Shown: piece by piece, positions 43,091 through 51,719 of the stretch
Layout: every line of letters begins with the position of its first letter
Numbering within the stretch: position 1 is the first letter of the stretch
Source of the DNA: CBDBEU01 sp965204565
GTDB lineage: Bacteria > Pseudomonadota > Alphaproteobacteria > Rhizobiales > TMED25
NCBI GenBank assembly: GCA_965204565.1
Contig: CBDBEU010000005.1
Location: 1,488,001-1,552,000, forward strand
DNA length: 64,000 nt
Direction of reading: 5' to 3'
Notes under the pieces: model-generated
Databases searched by the model: none
The model's input: only the letters and a program-made list of their open reading frames with translations
What the model was told of the DNA's origin: nothing
Program-made: the position numbers and the translations under genes

Positions 43091-44458
43091 ATGACCAATC
43101 CAGAATTCGCAATCCTGATGCTGTGCCTGTTTATCTTGCTGGTACTCTTGGGATTTCCCATCGCCTTTACCTTGCTGGCTATGGGCGTCGGTTTTGGCTA
43201 TTTCGCATACTACCAAGCCGGCTCCATCAAGGTTTTTTCCGATGTCTTCGATAACCAAATCTTCTATCTGCTGAACCAGAACACCTACTCGGTGATGGAA
43301 AACGACACACTCGTGGCCATCCCGTTGTTTTTATTCATGGGCTACGTCGTTGAACGGGCCAACATCGTCAACCGGCTTTTCTTTTCCCTGCAGCTGGCTG
43401 CCCGCAATCTGCCGGGATCCATGGCCATCGCCGCACTTATCACCTGTACTGTGTTCTCGACCGCCAGCGGCATCGTTGGCGCTGTGGTGACCCTCATGGG
43501 TCTGCTCGCATTCCCGGCCATGATAAAAGCGAACTACAATAAGGAATTCGCCTCCGGTGTCATATGCGCGGGCGGTACGCTCGGCATCCTTATCCCGCCG
43601 TCGATCATGTTAATTGTTTATGCGGCTATCGCCGAGCTGTCGCCATTGCGGCTCTATGCCGCAGCGGTTTTTCCAGGCCTGATGCTGGCCGGCATGTACA
43701 TCGCCTATGTCCTGTTCCGGGCCATAAAAAATCCTGAAATTGCACCGCCGCCCGTCATGGACGATGCCCCAAGCCGTGGCCAGATTTATTGGCAGCTGCT
43801 GACATCGTTCGTCCCGCTCACAGTACTGATCATGCTGGTGCTGGGATCAATCCTCGGCGGGTTGGCGACGCCGGCAGAAGCTGCCGCGATGGGCGCGCTC
43901 GGCGGGCTGGTTCTTGCCTTGCTGTATCGCTCGCTGACTTGGGAAAAAGTGAAGGACTCAGTTTTCCTCACCGCCAAAGCGACAGCCATGGTGTGCTGGA
44001 TGTTCGTCGGCTCCTGGACATTTGCTTCGGTATTTTCCTACCTCGGTGGGCACGATGTCATCGAACATTGGATCGTCGCGCTTGACATGGCACCATGGCA
44101 ATTCCTGATTTTGTGCCAGCTGATTATTTTCCTGCTCGGCTGGCCACTGGAATGGTCGGAAATTCTCATCATCTTTGTTCCGATATTTCTTCCGCTGCTC
44201 GATACTTTCGGCGTCAATCCCTACTTTTTTGCGATGCTGGTAGCGCTCAACCTGCAGACGTCATTCCTCACTCCACCCATGGCCATGTCGGCCTATTACC
44301 TCAAAGGGGTTCTGCGAAACCAGATCGAGCTCATGCAGATTTTCAGAGGAATTATGCCATTCCTCGGCATCGTCATATTTTGCATGTTCCTGATGTATCA
44401 GTTTCCGGGCATTGCTCTGTGGCTTCCCGACTATCTGTTCGGCACGTATGTCCCCTGA
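43091..44458 (+). CDS. TRAP transporter large permease (DctM)
   Basis: This intact 455-aa inner-membrane protein has about twelve helices. DctM family landmarks are YSVMENDTLVAIPLFLFMGY, TCTVFSTASGIVGAVVTLMG, GVICAGGTLGILIPPSIMLI, GGLATPAEAAAMGALGGLVL and LNLQTSFLTPPMAMSAYYLK. It forms the sodium-coupled translocation channel with DctQ. In an undisturbed operon it would start right after dctQ. Here 926 bp separate them because of the IS5 element, so transcription may depend on readthrough or on a promoter provided by the IS. The amidase-like gene starts 21 bp after its stop. Confidence 0.94.
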   Translation: MTNPEFAILMLCLFILLVLLGFPIAFTLLAMGVGFGYFAYYQAGSIKVFSDVFDNQIFYLLNQNTYSVMENDTLVAIPLFLFMGYVVERANIVNRLFFSLQLAARNLPGSMAIAALITCTVFSTASGIVGAVVTLMGLLAFPAMIKANYNKEFASGVICAGGTLGILIPPSIMLIVYAAIAELSPLRLYAAAVFPGLMLAGMYIAYVLFRAIKNPEIAPPPVMDDAPSRGQIYWQLLTSFVPLTVLIMLVLGSILGGLATPAEAAAMGALGGLVLALLYRSLTWEKVKDSVFLTAKATAMVCWMFVGSWTFASVFSYLGGHDVIEHWIVALDMAPWQFLILCQLIIFLLGWPLEWSEILIIFVPIFLPLLDTFGVNPYFFAMLVALNLQTSFLTPPMAMSAYYLKGVLRNQIELMQIFRGIMPFLGIVIFCMFLMYQFPGIALWLPDYLFGTYVP

Positions 44459-44479
44459 CCAGATGCAACGGGTTTCGTT

Positions 44480-45838
44480 GTGAATCTCTGGGAACACTCC
44501 GCGCTCCAGGTCGCCGAGAAGATTCGGGCCGGTCAGATCACCTCGCTCGATCTGGTTGAGGCGTGCCTTGCGCGTATCGCCGACAGCGAAGCCAATATTG
44601 CGGCATGGGCGTTGCTGGACCAAGACCTTGCGCGTGAACAGGCTCGCGCCATGGACGAATTGCGCCGCACTGGACGCCCCATGGGTGCATTGCACGGTGT
44701 GCCGGTCGGGGTCAGCGATGCCTATGATATGGCCGGTATGCCGGCGGCATCGGGCGCCGGGGGCGACCAGAACCGGCAACCCGCATCAAATGCCACTGTG
44801 ATCGACAAGGCGCGTGAAGCCGGCGCGGTCATTCTCGGCAAAACGGCAACCACCAGGTTGGGCGTATCTGATGGCTCGCAGACCCGCAATCCGCACAACC
44901 TGGAGCGCTCGGCGGGAGGGGCATCGGTCGGCTCGGCTGCCGGCGTTGCCGCCGGACATATGCCCTTGGCAATCGACATTCAGAGCAATGGATCCTTGAT
45001 CGTTTCAGCGTCCATGTGCGGCGTTTATGGTTTCAAACCGACGCGCGCCGTCATTTCGCGCGCGTGTTGCAGGCTTGCCTCGAGCACGCTCGATCAAGCT
45101 GGCGTTCTGGGGCGCACGCTGGAGGACATTGCCGTGCTGGCCGATGCGCTTGCAGGTCATGACCGCGCCGATAATGCCACCCACACAAGGCCAAAACCGC
45201 AAATGCTCCAAGGCTACCGATCGGCTGTGCCGATCGAGCCGTTGATCGCTTGGTTTGATTTTCCGTTTTACGATCGTCTGTCTGAGGCCATGCGCGCCGG
45301 ATTGGATGAACTGATGATATCGCTCGGGGCGCAAGTCGAGCAGGTACCAGCGCCGCAATCCATGGCGGATCTGCCGGACCACTACCAAACGATCCGCGAC
45401 TACGAAGTCTGCAGAATGATTGGCACTGACGGCGATACCGAAGCGCACCGGCCCAGCCAAGAACTCGCACTGACGATGGAACGCGGCCAGCAGGTTACCG
45501 ATGATGCGTATCAACGCGCATGTGCCTATCTGATAGGATCGGAGGGTTTTTTCGCATCATTCTTCAATGACTTTGACGCGGTTCTGGCGCCCGCGGCTCT
45601 GGGCGAAGCACACGAGTCAAACCATGATGGCAGTGATCCGGTATCTAGCGCCATTTGGACTTTCGCCGGCTTGCCATGCCTTTCCCTACCGTGGCTGACG
45701 GGTGAAACCGGGTTGCCCGCTGGTGTGCAATTGATAGGATCAGCTGAACGAGATGATCGCTTGTTTAGAACTGCGGCCTGGCTAGAGCAGCAATTGTTTG
45801 ACGATACAAAGAACAACGCTCAGCATGATTCGGATTAA
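44480..45838 (+). CDS. amidase-signature protein lacking two catalytic residues
   Basis: This 452-aa member of the amidase signature family starts at the GTG at 44480. The fold is well preserved (LHGVPVGVSDAYDMAG, NATVIDKAREAGAVILGKTA, SAGGASVGSAAGVAAGHMPL, NGSLIVSASMCGVYGFKPTR). Two of the three catalytic residues are changed. The Lys of GVPVGVKD is Ser79, and the first Ser of GGSS (the cis-Ser) is Ala148. The nucleophile Ser172 in NGSLI remains. The family hydrolyses amides, so this copy is predicted to be inactive or to have a noncatalytic role, for example ligand binding for the TRAP system. The frame is otherwise intact and a small membrane protein gene follows 2 bp later. Confidence 0.85.
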   Translation: MNLWEHSALQVAEKIRAGQITSLDLVEACLARIADSEANIAAWALLDQDLAREQARAMDELRRTGRPMGALHGVPVGVSDAYDMAGMPAASGAGGDQNRQPASNATVIDKAREAGAVILGKTATTRLGVSDGSQTRNPHNLERSAGGASVGSAAGVAAGHMPLAIDIQSNGSLIVSASMCGVYGFKPTRAVISRACCRLASSTLDQAGVLGRTLEDIAVLADALAGHDRADNATHTRPKPQMLQGYRSAVPIEPLIAWFDFPFYDRLSEAMRAGLDELMISLGAQVEQVPAPQSMADLPDHYQTIRDYEVCRMIGTDGDTEAHRPSQELALTMERGQQVTDDAYQRACAYLIGSEGFFASFFNDFDAVLAPAALGEAHESNHDGSDPVSSAIWTFAGLPCLSLPWLTGETGLPAGVQLIGSAERDDRLFRTAAWLEQQLFDDTKNNAQHDSD

Positions 45839-45840
45839 AG

Positions 45841-46050
45841 ATGTATCGGATGACAAGAGACCAGATTAAACCAGTTACGGGTGTTATCGGCTTTGCCGTG
45901 TTGGCCGTCTTCATCATCGGCCTGGCACACAGTATCTCCACGGGGTTTGCAGGGTTTTGGGGTGGATTGCCCTTTTGGGTTATTTCGATCTTCGTCCTAA
46001 GCGTGGCTGCCTACGATTTGTGGGATGAATGCTTACGCAAAATTCGCTGA
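45841..46050 (+). CDS. 69-aa two-helix membrane protein in the TRAP operon
   Basis: The ATG at 45841 lies 2 bp after the TAA of the amidase-like gene, indicating translational coupling. The protein has a basic N-terminus (MYRMTRDQIKP), two hydrophobic helices (GVIGFAVLAVFIIGLAHSIS and PFWVISIFVLSVAAYDLW) and a short charged C-terminus (DECLRKIR), so both ends are probably cytosolic. No family recognised. Its position at the end of the TRAP/amidase operon suggests an accessory role in uptake. The 180 bp after it lead into an IS5 remnant. Confidence 0.7.
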   Translation: MYRMTRDQIKPVTGVIGFAVLAVFIIGLAHSISTGFAGFWGGLPFWVISIFVLSVAAYDLWDECLRKIR

Positions 46051-46230
46051 AGGATAACTGCTGATCGAAGAACGCCGCGTTCGCCCATGCGAATGCCCGT
46101 CTCTCTTATGACCACCTGTTGGCAATGCTCACTGGATATTCTAGGGCTTTGGCCATATGGACGCCCTGAACCCCCTTGGCTTTAAGCGTGTTGGCGTGAT
46201 TCCGTGGGGATATCAGCGACGAAGGGTACT

Positions 46231-46960
46231 ATGGCTGCACAGCGCGGGTTCTTCGATCCGGATGAGCGGTACGCGGCGTTATCGAAGGCGGGAGATCCGC
46301 TGGAGCGGCTTGCAGGGGGTATCGACTTCGAGCTCTTCCGGCCAGAGTTGGATGCGACGCATGATCGTTCCGATGGCAGGCAGGGCGGGCGCCCGCCGAT
46401 GGACCCGGTCCTCATCTTCAAGGTGCTGGTGATCCAGGCGCTCTACGGTCTGTCGGATGCGCAGGCGGAGTTCCAAATCATGGACCGGCGCAGCTTTGGC
46501 CGTTTCCTCAGCCTCGATGACGGCGCGCGGGCGCCGGACGAGACGACCATCTGGCGGTTCCGGGAAGCCCTGCTGCGGACCGGCGCGGTGGAGAAACTCT
46601 TCGCCCGGTTCGACGCGCATCTTGAGGACGCCGGATATCTCGCCATGGGCTGGCAGATTGTCGATGCCACCATCGTGGCGGCCCCGCGCCGGCGCATGAC
46701 CGATGCCGGGAAGGAGATCGTCAAGGGCGGGGGCATCCCGCCTGATTGGCAGGCCAATCCCCAGAAACCGGCGCAAAAGGATCGCGACGCGCGTTGGACG
46801 CTCAAGCCAGGGCGCAAGAAGACGCGCCCGGACGGCACGGCGATGGGCGCAATCGCCACGCCGGTGTTCGGCTGCAAATCCCATATCAATGCCGACCGGC
46901 GCCACGGCTTCGTCCGGTCCACATGGATCGTCACCGCCGCCGCCCGGCACCGGGCGTCAG
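46231..46960 (+). mobile_element. IS5-family transposase, 3'-truncated
   Basis: The frame from the ATG at 46231 is open for about 240 codons: MAAQRGFFDPDERYAALSKA, FRPELDATHDRSDGRQGGRP, DRRSFGRFLSLDDGARAPDE, MGWQIVDATIVAAPRRRMTD (first catalytic Asp), FGCKSHINADRRHGFVRSTW. At about 46960 it is cut and joined to an IS3 fragment, so the second Asp and the Glu of the DDE triad are missing. It belongs to the IS5 subgroup with long N-terminal domains, different from those at 28508 and 42177. There are no internal frameshifts, which makes this one of the fresher remnants. Confidence 0.85.
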
Positions 46961-47222
46961 AACTTTTTGCACTGATCTCCCTGAGCATTGCGTTGTCCAG
47001 CATCGAGCTCGCCAGCAGCTTCTTCAGCTGCGCATTCTCCTGCTCCAACTGACGAAGCCGCCGGGCATCGGACACCTCAAGCCCGCCATAGTTCGACTTC
47101 CACTTGTAAAAGGTCGCCGAGCTGATCCCGTGACGGCGGCACACATCCGCCGTCGGCATCCCCGCTTCCTGCTCCTTCAACACAGCGATCATCTGTTCCT
47201 CGCCAAACCTGCTCCGCTTCAT
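46961..47222 (-). mobile_element. IS3-family orfA, 3'-truncated
   Basis: From the ATG at 47222 the minus strand encodes MKRSRFGEEQMIAVLKEQEA, GMPTADVCRRHGISSATFYK and a leucine-zipper-like LRQLEQENAQLKKLLASSML up to REIS. This is the N-terminal helix-turn-helix and coiled-coil of an IS3 orfA. It stops at the junction with the IS5 remnant, and orfB is absent. The two IS pieces abut head-to-head at about 46960, a recombination scar that removed both 3' ends. Confidence 0.82.
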
Positions 47223-47239
47223 ATCGTCCGCCTCCTTGT

Positions 47240-47776
47240 CAGGGCCGGACGCTCATTATCATTGGAGAAAATCCAGGGGCGCAGACCAACGGCCAACGCC
47301 GATCTGCGAGAAGTGTTTTTTACCAAGAAGCCCGAAGGGTGGCTGGGGAAGGATATCGAAAAAGCTGAATACCGGGTGAAATGGTGCGCACAGCACGGCA
47401 AGCTCGATTGCCCGTATGCGCCTGATCCGCTGCAGGGAAAGTCCGGCAGCCAGAAAGACAGTAAAGAGTTCGAATGTGCCCGGACAAAGCACTGGAAGGA
47501 ACGTCTTGATGTGTTTGAAAAAAAATTGATCTACGAACTGCAGATTTAAGAGGCGCGGACCTCAGAGGTAAAAAGATCACAGGTGTAAAACCCGGATCTG
47601 CGGGCCTCCAAAACATAGAAATCCGCGAAGGCACAAACCTCAGTGGCGCGGACCTCTCCTCCGCACAATTAGAAGGTGCGTATCTCAGCGGCGTGGATCT
47701 CAGAGAGGCGGATCTCGGAAACATCACCAACGTCCTCGATTCCTTCGCGGCAAAATGTGACGATATGCGCGGTTGA
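47240..47776 (+). pseudogene. pentapeptide-repeat protein, frameshifted and 5'-truncated
   Basis: The 5' part in one frame reads PTANADLREVFFTKKPEGWL, EKAEYRVKWCAQHGKLDCPY and ECARTKHWKERLDVFEKKLI, then IYELQI and a stop. Shifted by one base at about 47542 it continues TADLRGADLRGKKITGV and NLSGADLSSAQLEGAYLSGV, DLREADLGNITN and ends with RG. A(D/N)LxX repeats of this kind fold as a right-handed quadrilateral beta helix. The ancestor likely had repeats on both sides of a middle insert. The beginning was lost at the junction with the IS3 fragment. Role unknown. Confidence 0.7.
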
Positions 47777-47850
47777 GGCTCGCCGTGAGGCAGCGAATGC
47801 CGTCTCAATCGTTACTGGAGGTGCTTTAAGAAACTGCTGGGCGGATGGCT

Positions 47851-48204
47851 TTAGTCCCACCGGGCGTCATTCAGACGCCAGTAGGCCTGTGTTCCGATGA
47901 GCGAAGCTCCGTCGGAGATCAGCTTGATCAGATCGAAAAGGGTTTCGTCTAACGTGTTCCGCTCGTCGGGATCGGCCTCGCCTGCCAGCAGCGCCTTGGC
48001 ACCGCTCCGAAATGTCGATGGGTTCAGGTCAATCGCGGCGCGCGCGGCGAGATTGGCCCCTGCGGCGAGGCATTTGTTCACCAAATCGCCATCCGTTTCC
48101 TCGAACAAGCCCGGAGTATTCCAGTCATTGCACCCCGGTTCGGCGAGACCTGCCTGCCCAAGCGATATGGCACTAGCAATCACAGCCCACCAGATTCATT
48201 TCAT
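47851..48204 (-). pseudogene. ankyrin-like secreted protein with TGA at codon 3
   Basis: The minus-strand frame from the ATG at 48204 reads MK, then TGA (48198-48196), then IWWAVIASAISLGQAGLAEP, GCNDWNTPGLFEETDGDLVN and KCLAAGANLAARAA. Arg (CGA) at codon 3 would complete a normal signal peptide, so this is one transition away from intact. The CNDWNTPxFFE...CLxAGANxxAR pattern is the N-terminal start of secreted ankyrin-repeat proteins. Only the first repeat-like stretch is recognisable before the stop at 47851, so repeats may also have been lost. A GTG at 48183 could give a shorter product lacking most of the signal. It converges on the pentapeptide-repeat gene. Confidence 0.55.
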
Positions 48205-48503
48205 ATACCTTACCTTCTTAGCTTTCTTGCAACTTTCTGCCACAGGGCGGCATGTTTTGGAAGGCATGGCGAGGGCATACACCTGCGCCGCTTTTGGGCG
48301 AGCATGGCGCGCTCGGTGCGCCGTTCCAGTTTTCCGCGACACGGAGGCGGACCTCTTCCCAGAGCTGCGGGCGGACATGCGCTTTCGAGGCGCGTCAGAC
48401 TGTAGCGCAACAATCAGGATGAGAATCTTCGGTCGCGATGACAGGATCGCGCGGCGTCAAACAAGATCAGCCCGCTCGCTTCCGGGCTTCGGGCATCCGT
48501 TAT
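48205..48503. other. 299-bp stretch with no recognisable gene
   Basis: No supported gene lies here. It sits upstream of the ankyrin-like gene and downstream of the alcohol dehydrogenase gene, both on the minus strand. The promoter of the former should be within it. Nothing else is recognised. Confidence 0.3.
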
Positions 48504-49538
48504 CTACCCACAGAGCGTGAGCGCCGCGCGGCCAGTCACCGTTGCCGCCTCGATCATCTCGTGCAGCTGTTCGGCCTCATCCATCGGGCGGATTTCGCTG
48601 ACAATCGGCGCCACATCGCCACGCGCCACCAGATCCAGCGTCTCGATGATTTCGGCGCGGCTGACATAGCGGCTTGAAAGCACTTCCCGTTCGGCCTGGC
48701 GCAGAATGCTGAGCGCGATGGCCGACTTTTGCCCGGTGCCGCCGAGAGTGACCAGCCGGCCATCGGGCCCGAGCGAGTTGGCGGCGGCTTCAAGCGTTGC
48801 ATTGGTGCATACATAGTCGATGGCCACATCGAGCCCGCGCCCGCCGGTAATCTCGGTAATTGCCTCGGCAACATTGCCCGCAGATGCGTCGACCACATGT
48901 TCGGCGCCAGCGCTACGGCAGGCATCGAATTTGTCGCGCGCGATATCGACGGCGATGACGCGCGCACCTGCCCATTTTGCCATCACCACCTGATGCAGAC
49001 CGACGCCGCCGCCGGCGCCAAATACGCCAACGTAGTGGCCGGCACCAACGCGCCCACGCCGCAAAACCTTGTAGGGTGTTGCCAACGCATCGGCGATGAC
49101 GGCTGTTGCGGCCGGATGGGCCTTGTAGTCCAGCCCTTCGGGAAGCTTGACGAAATTGCGTTCGGGCAATTTCAGATATTCGGCATAACCGCCATCGCAT
49201 TGCTTGCCGACCTGACCGGCAAGGTTTTCACACAGCGACTCACGCCCTGCCAAGCAATAGCGGCAATGACCGCAAAACAGATAAAAGTGGATGGTCACCG
49301 GATCGCCGGGCCTGAGGGTCTTGACACCCTCGCCGGCCTCGACGATCTCGCCGGCGATCTCATGGCCGATAATGCGCGGGAAGGGTATCGCCTGACGGCC
49401 CGCCTTGACGTGTTGGATAGTGAGCCCCGACCCACAGGCTAGGACCTTCGCCACCGCTTCACCTGGACCGGCAACCGGATCGGGCACATTTGAAAGTTCA
49501 AACGGCGTGTTTGCTTGATTGAGGACCAATGCCCGCAT
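48504..49538 (-). CDS. zinc-dependent alcohol dehydrogenase (MDR superfamily)
   Basis: This intact 344-aa medium-chain dehydrogenase has Cys35 and His59-Glu60 (in RIIGHE) at the catalytic-zinc site, and probably Asp150. The four structural-zinc cysteines are Cys89, Cys92, Cys95 and Cys103 (FCGHCRYCLAGRESLC). The NAD(P) motif GVFGAGGGVG lies at 171-180. Substrate is not evident; sequences of this type are often annotated as alcohol or 6-hydroxycyclohexene-carbonyl-CoA-like dehydrogenases. It is the only clearly intact enzyme gene in the last 17 kb. Neighbours on both sides are pseudogenes. Confidence 0.9.
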   Translation of the reverse strand: MRALVLNQANTPFELSNVPDPVAGPGEAVAKVLACGSGLTIQHVKAGRQAIPFPRIIGHEIAGEIVEAGEGVKTLRPGDPVTIHFYLFCGHCRYCLAGRESLCENLAGQVGKQCDGGYAEYLKLPERNFVKLPEGLDYKAHPAATAVIADALATPYKVLRRGRVGAGHYVGVFGAGGGVGLHQVVMAKWAGARVIAVDIARDKFDACRSAGAEHVVDASAGNVAEAITEITGGRGLDVAIDYVCTNATLEAAANSLGPDGRLVTLGGTGQKSAIALSILRQAEREVLSSRYVSRAEIIETLDLVARGDVAPIVSEIRPMDEAEQLHEMIEAATVTGRAALTLCG

Positions 49539-49646
49539 TGTTTAGCCTCCCCTCACCTCGCCGCCGGCCCGCGCATTGCAGGCTGGCGGCGCTGCATGAC
49601 CATGATGACTGACCAAATCACAAAAATACTCTATAGACTTGGCCTC

Positions 49647-50587
49647 ATGCGATATTTCTCCAAACTTAGCGCGTTCGGTCTGGCGTGCGCGATCACAATT
49701 CTGGGGCTTGGCGTCTGCCCACTCAGCGCCCAGCAGCGCGCCGATCAGAATTTCCAGCCTGAAGTTACAGCGCCTGCCTTTGGCGCCGGCGAAGGCCCAT
49801 TGATACTGATCAATGAGGCGCACAACAATTTCCACACCTCCAGCGAGCGCTATGCACCCTTTGCCAAGCTGCTGACCGCCGATGGCTACCGGGTTCAGGG
49901 ATTAAACGGCTCACTTTCCTCCGAGGCGCTGGCGCAGGCAGGGGTACTGGTGATTGCCAATCCAACGTCGGCAAAAAATCGCGGCCGCACCATCCTTTCC
50001 ACCTATTCGGCTTTCACGGAAGACGAAATCGCCACGGTCGAAGGCTGGATACGCTAGGGCGGCTCACTGCTTCTGATCATCGATCACATGCCTTGGGGCG
50101 GGGCGACAGTACAACTGGCCGAGGCGTTCGGATTTCTGTTTGCCGACGGCTTTGCACTGGTAAGGGGCAGCGGCGGCGCAAGCCATTTCAGCGCTGATAG
50201 CGGCCTTGCCGCCGCACATACGGTAGTGCAGGCACGCGGCGGCGAGGAGGCTGTCGAAGCTGTGATGACATTCACCGTTCAGGCATTCCGGGTGCAGCCC
50301 GGTGTCGATGCGCAGCCGATATCATCCTTGGCAATGACATGGTGCTGTTGCTGCCGATCGAGGCATGGAGGTTTTCCCAGTCCACACCACGGTTATCGGC
50401 GGAGGGCATGCTGCAAGGTGCGACGCTCCAGCATGGGAAGGGTCGTGTTGCGGTGTTTGGCGAAGCCGGCATGTTTTCCGCCCAGATCAGCTCAAATGGC
50501 GGGCGCATGGGGATGAACCACCCGGATGCCACCGACAACGCGCAATTTGCGCTGAATGTGGTGCACTGGCTGACCGGGCTTTACTGA
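49647..50587 (+). pseudogene. DUF4350-type exported protein, nonsense and frameshift
   Basis: From the ATG at 49647 a signal peptide (MRYFSKLSAFGLACAITILG) leads into GPLILINEAHNNFHTSSERY, APFAKLLTADGYRVQGLNGS and EDEIATVEGWIR, then TAG at 50055-50057, then GGSLLLIIDHMPWGGATVQL and AEAFGFLFADGFAL in the same frame. A frameshift near 50330 moves to GKGRVAVFGEAGMFSAQISS and ATDNAQFALNVVHWLTGLY. NEAHNNFHT and GGSLLLIxDHMP fit the DUF4350 family of periplasmic proteins, whose function is uncharacterised. The stop and the frameshift both remove the C-terminal half. Confidence 0.75.
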
Positions 50588-50600
50588 GCGCTGCCCTCGT

Positions 50601-51571
50601 TCAAAACCAGTAGACGCGCTCGCCGCTACCGCTGGCGATGGCGCGGGTGGCTCACAACAGGCAGATCTGGTTGGTGCCGTCGGGGTGCAGGAAGCTTGCC
50701 GCGTCGCTCAGATATTTCTCCACCGGATACTCATGCATGATCGAGGCACCGCCCATGATCTCACCGGCGAGGCGGCAGACCTCGAATGCGATTTCAGAGG
50801 TATTGACCTTGGCCAGAAGTCCGGCGACGCGGGCGTCGGGGTCATTATTGTCGGCCATCCAGGCAGCCTTCCAGATCTGCAGGCGCGCGGCATCGAGTTT
50901 CATTGCCATCTGCCCCAGCATCAGCGCTATGGCCTGATATTCGACAATCGGCTTTCCGCCCTGAATGCGGTTCTGGGCGTGGGTCAGTGCGTATTCATAA
51001 GCCGCGCGGCCAACGCCCAGAACCGTGGCAGCGGCCTCGGCCTTGCTGCCCGGCAGATATTTGGACCGCAGATCGGCCAGCATGCCCTAATGCCGGCACG
51101 CGGCAGCCTTCAAAGAAGAAGGTACCGTTGGTGGCAAGCCTCTGACTCATTTTTCGTGAAAGAAGCCGGCACGGTAGCCCAGTGTATCGGACGGCACGAC
51201 GAAAACCGAGTCGCCTTCAGACAGAGGCTTTGAGGGATCGGTGCGCGCAACGACGAAATAGAGTTTTGCCATGCAGCCATTGGAGATGTAGCGCTTGGAG
51301 CCATTCAGAATGTAATGATCGCCCGCCGCCAGTTCCTCGCCGGCAATGCACATGGTGACGATATCTGCACCGGCGCCGCCAAACGCCTTGGGAACACCGA
51401 GCGTGCGCAGGCCGAAGCCATCGGCCTCCACCCGACCCAGTCCCAAGGAATGCGCTCCTCAGCGGTTGCCAGCCGGTCGCGGCGCAGTACATCAGGTTTG
51501 ATGACGCGGGTGGCAAAGTCTCGGGCAATGTCGCGCCAGCGCATTTGCTCTTCAGTTAGCGAGAAATCCAT
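50601..51571 (-). pseudogene. acyl-CoA dehydrogenase, frameshifts and internal deletion
   Basis: The minus strand gives MDFSLTEEQMRWRDIARDFA, a frameshift, DGFGLRTLGVPKAFGGAGAD, HYILNGSKRYISNGCMAKLY, SDTLGYRAGFFHEK then a stop, KYLPGSKAEAAATVLGVGRA, RIQGGKPIVEYQAIALMLGQ and EVCRLAGEIMGGASIMHEYP to HPDGTNQ. These are in-order acyl-CoA dehydrogenase segments. The stretch between IAGEELAAGD and HYILNGSK has lost about 35 residues of the flavin/active-site region. Two or more frameshifts and a TGA at 50654-50652 are also present. FAD-dependent alpha,beta-dehydrogenation of an acyl-CoA is the ancestral role; substrate unknown. Confidence 0.85.
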
Positions 51572-51719
51572 GGGGCCCCTCCGCGCCGATGGCTGAGATC
51601 TGGCCGAGCCTAGCATGGACAGATGAGCGCGAAACACCGGCACAAGCAGGCGTTGATGCAGATTTTGACCACACAGGGCATCTGCTAGGGTCGCGCCATG
51701 CCAAGAGCGAGGATGGGCG

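Noticed and set aside
47320..47808. Minus-strand frame with a repeated SAPLR-like pattern
   Set aside because: It is the antisense reading of the pentapeptide repeats on the plus strand.
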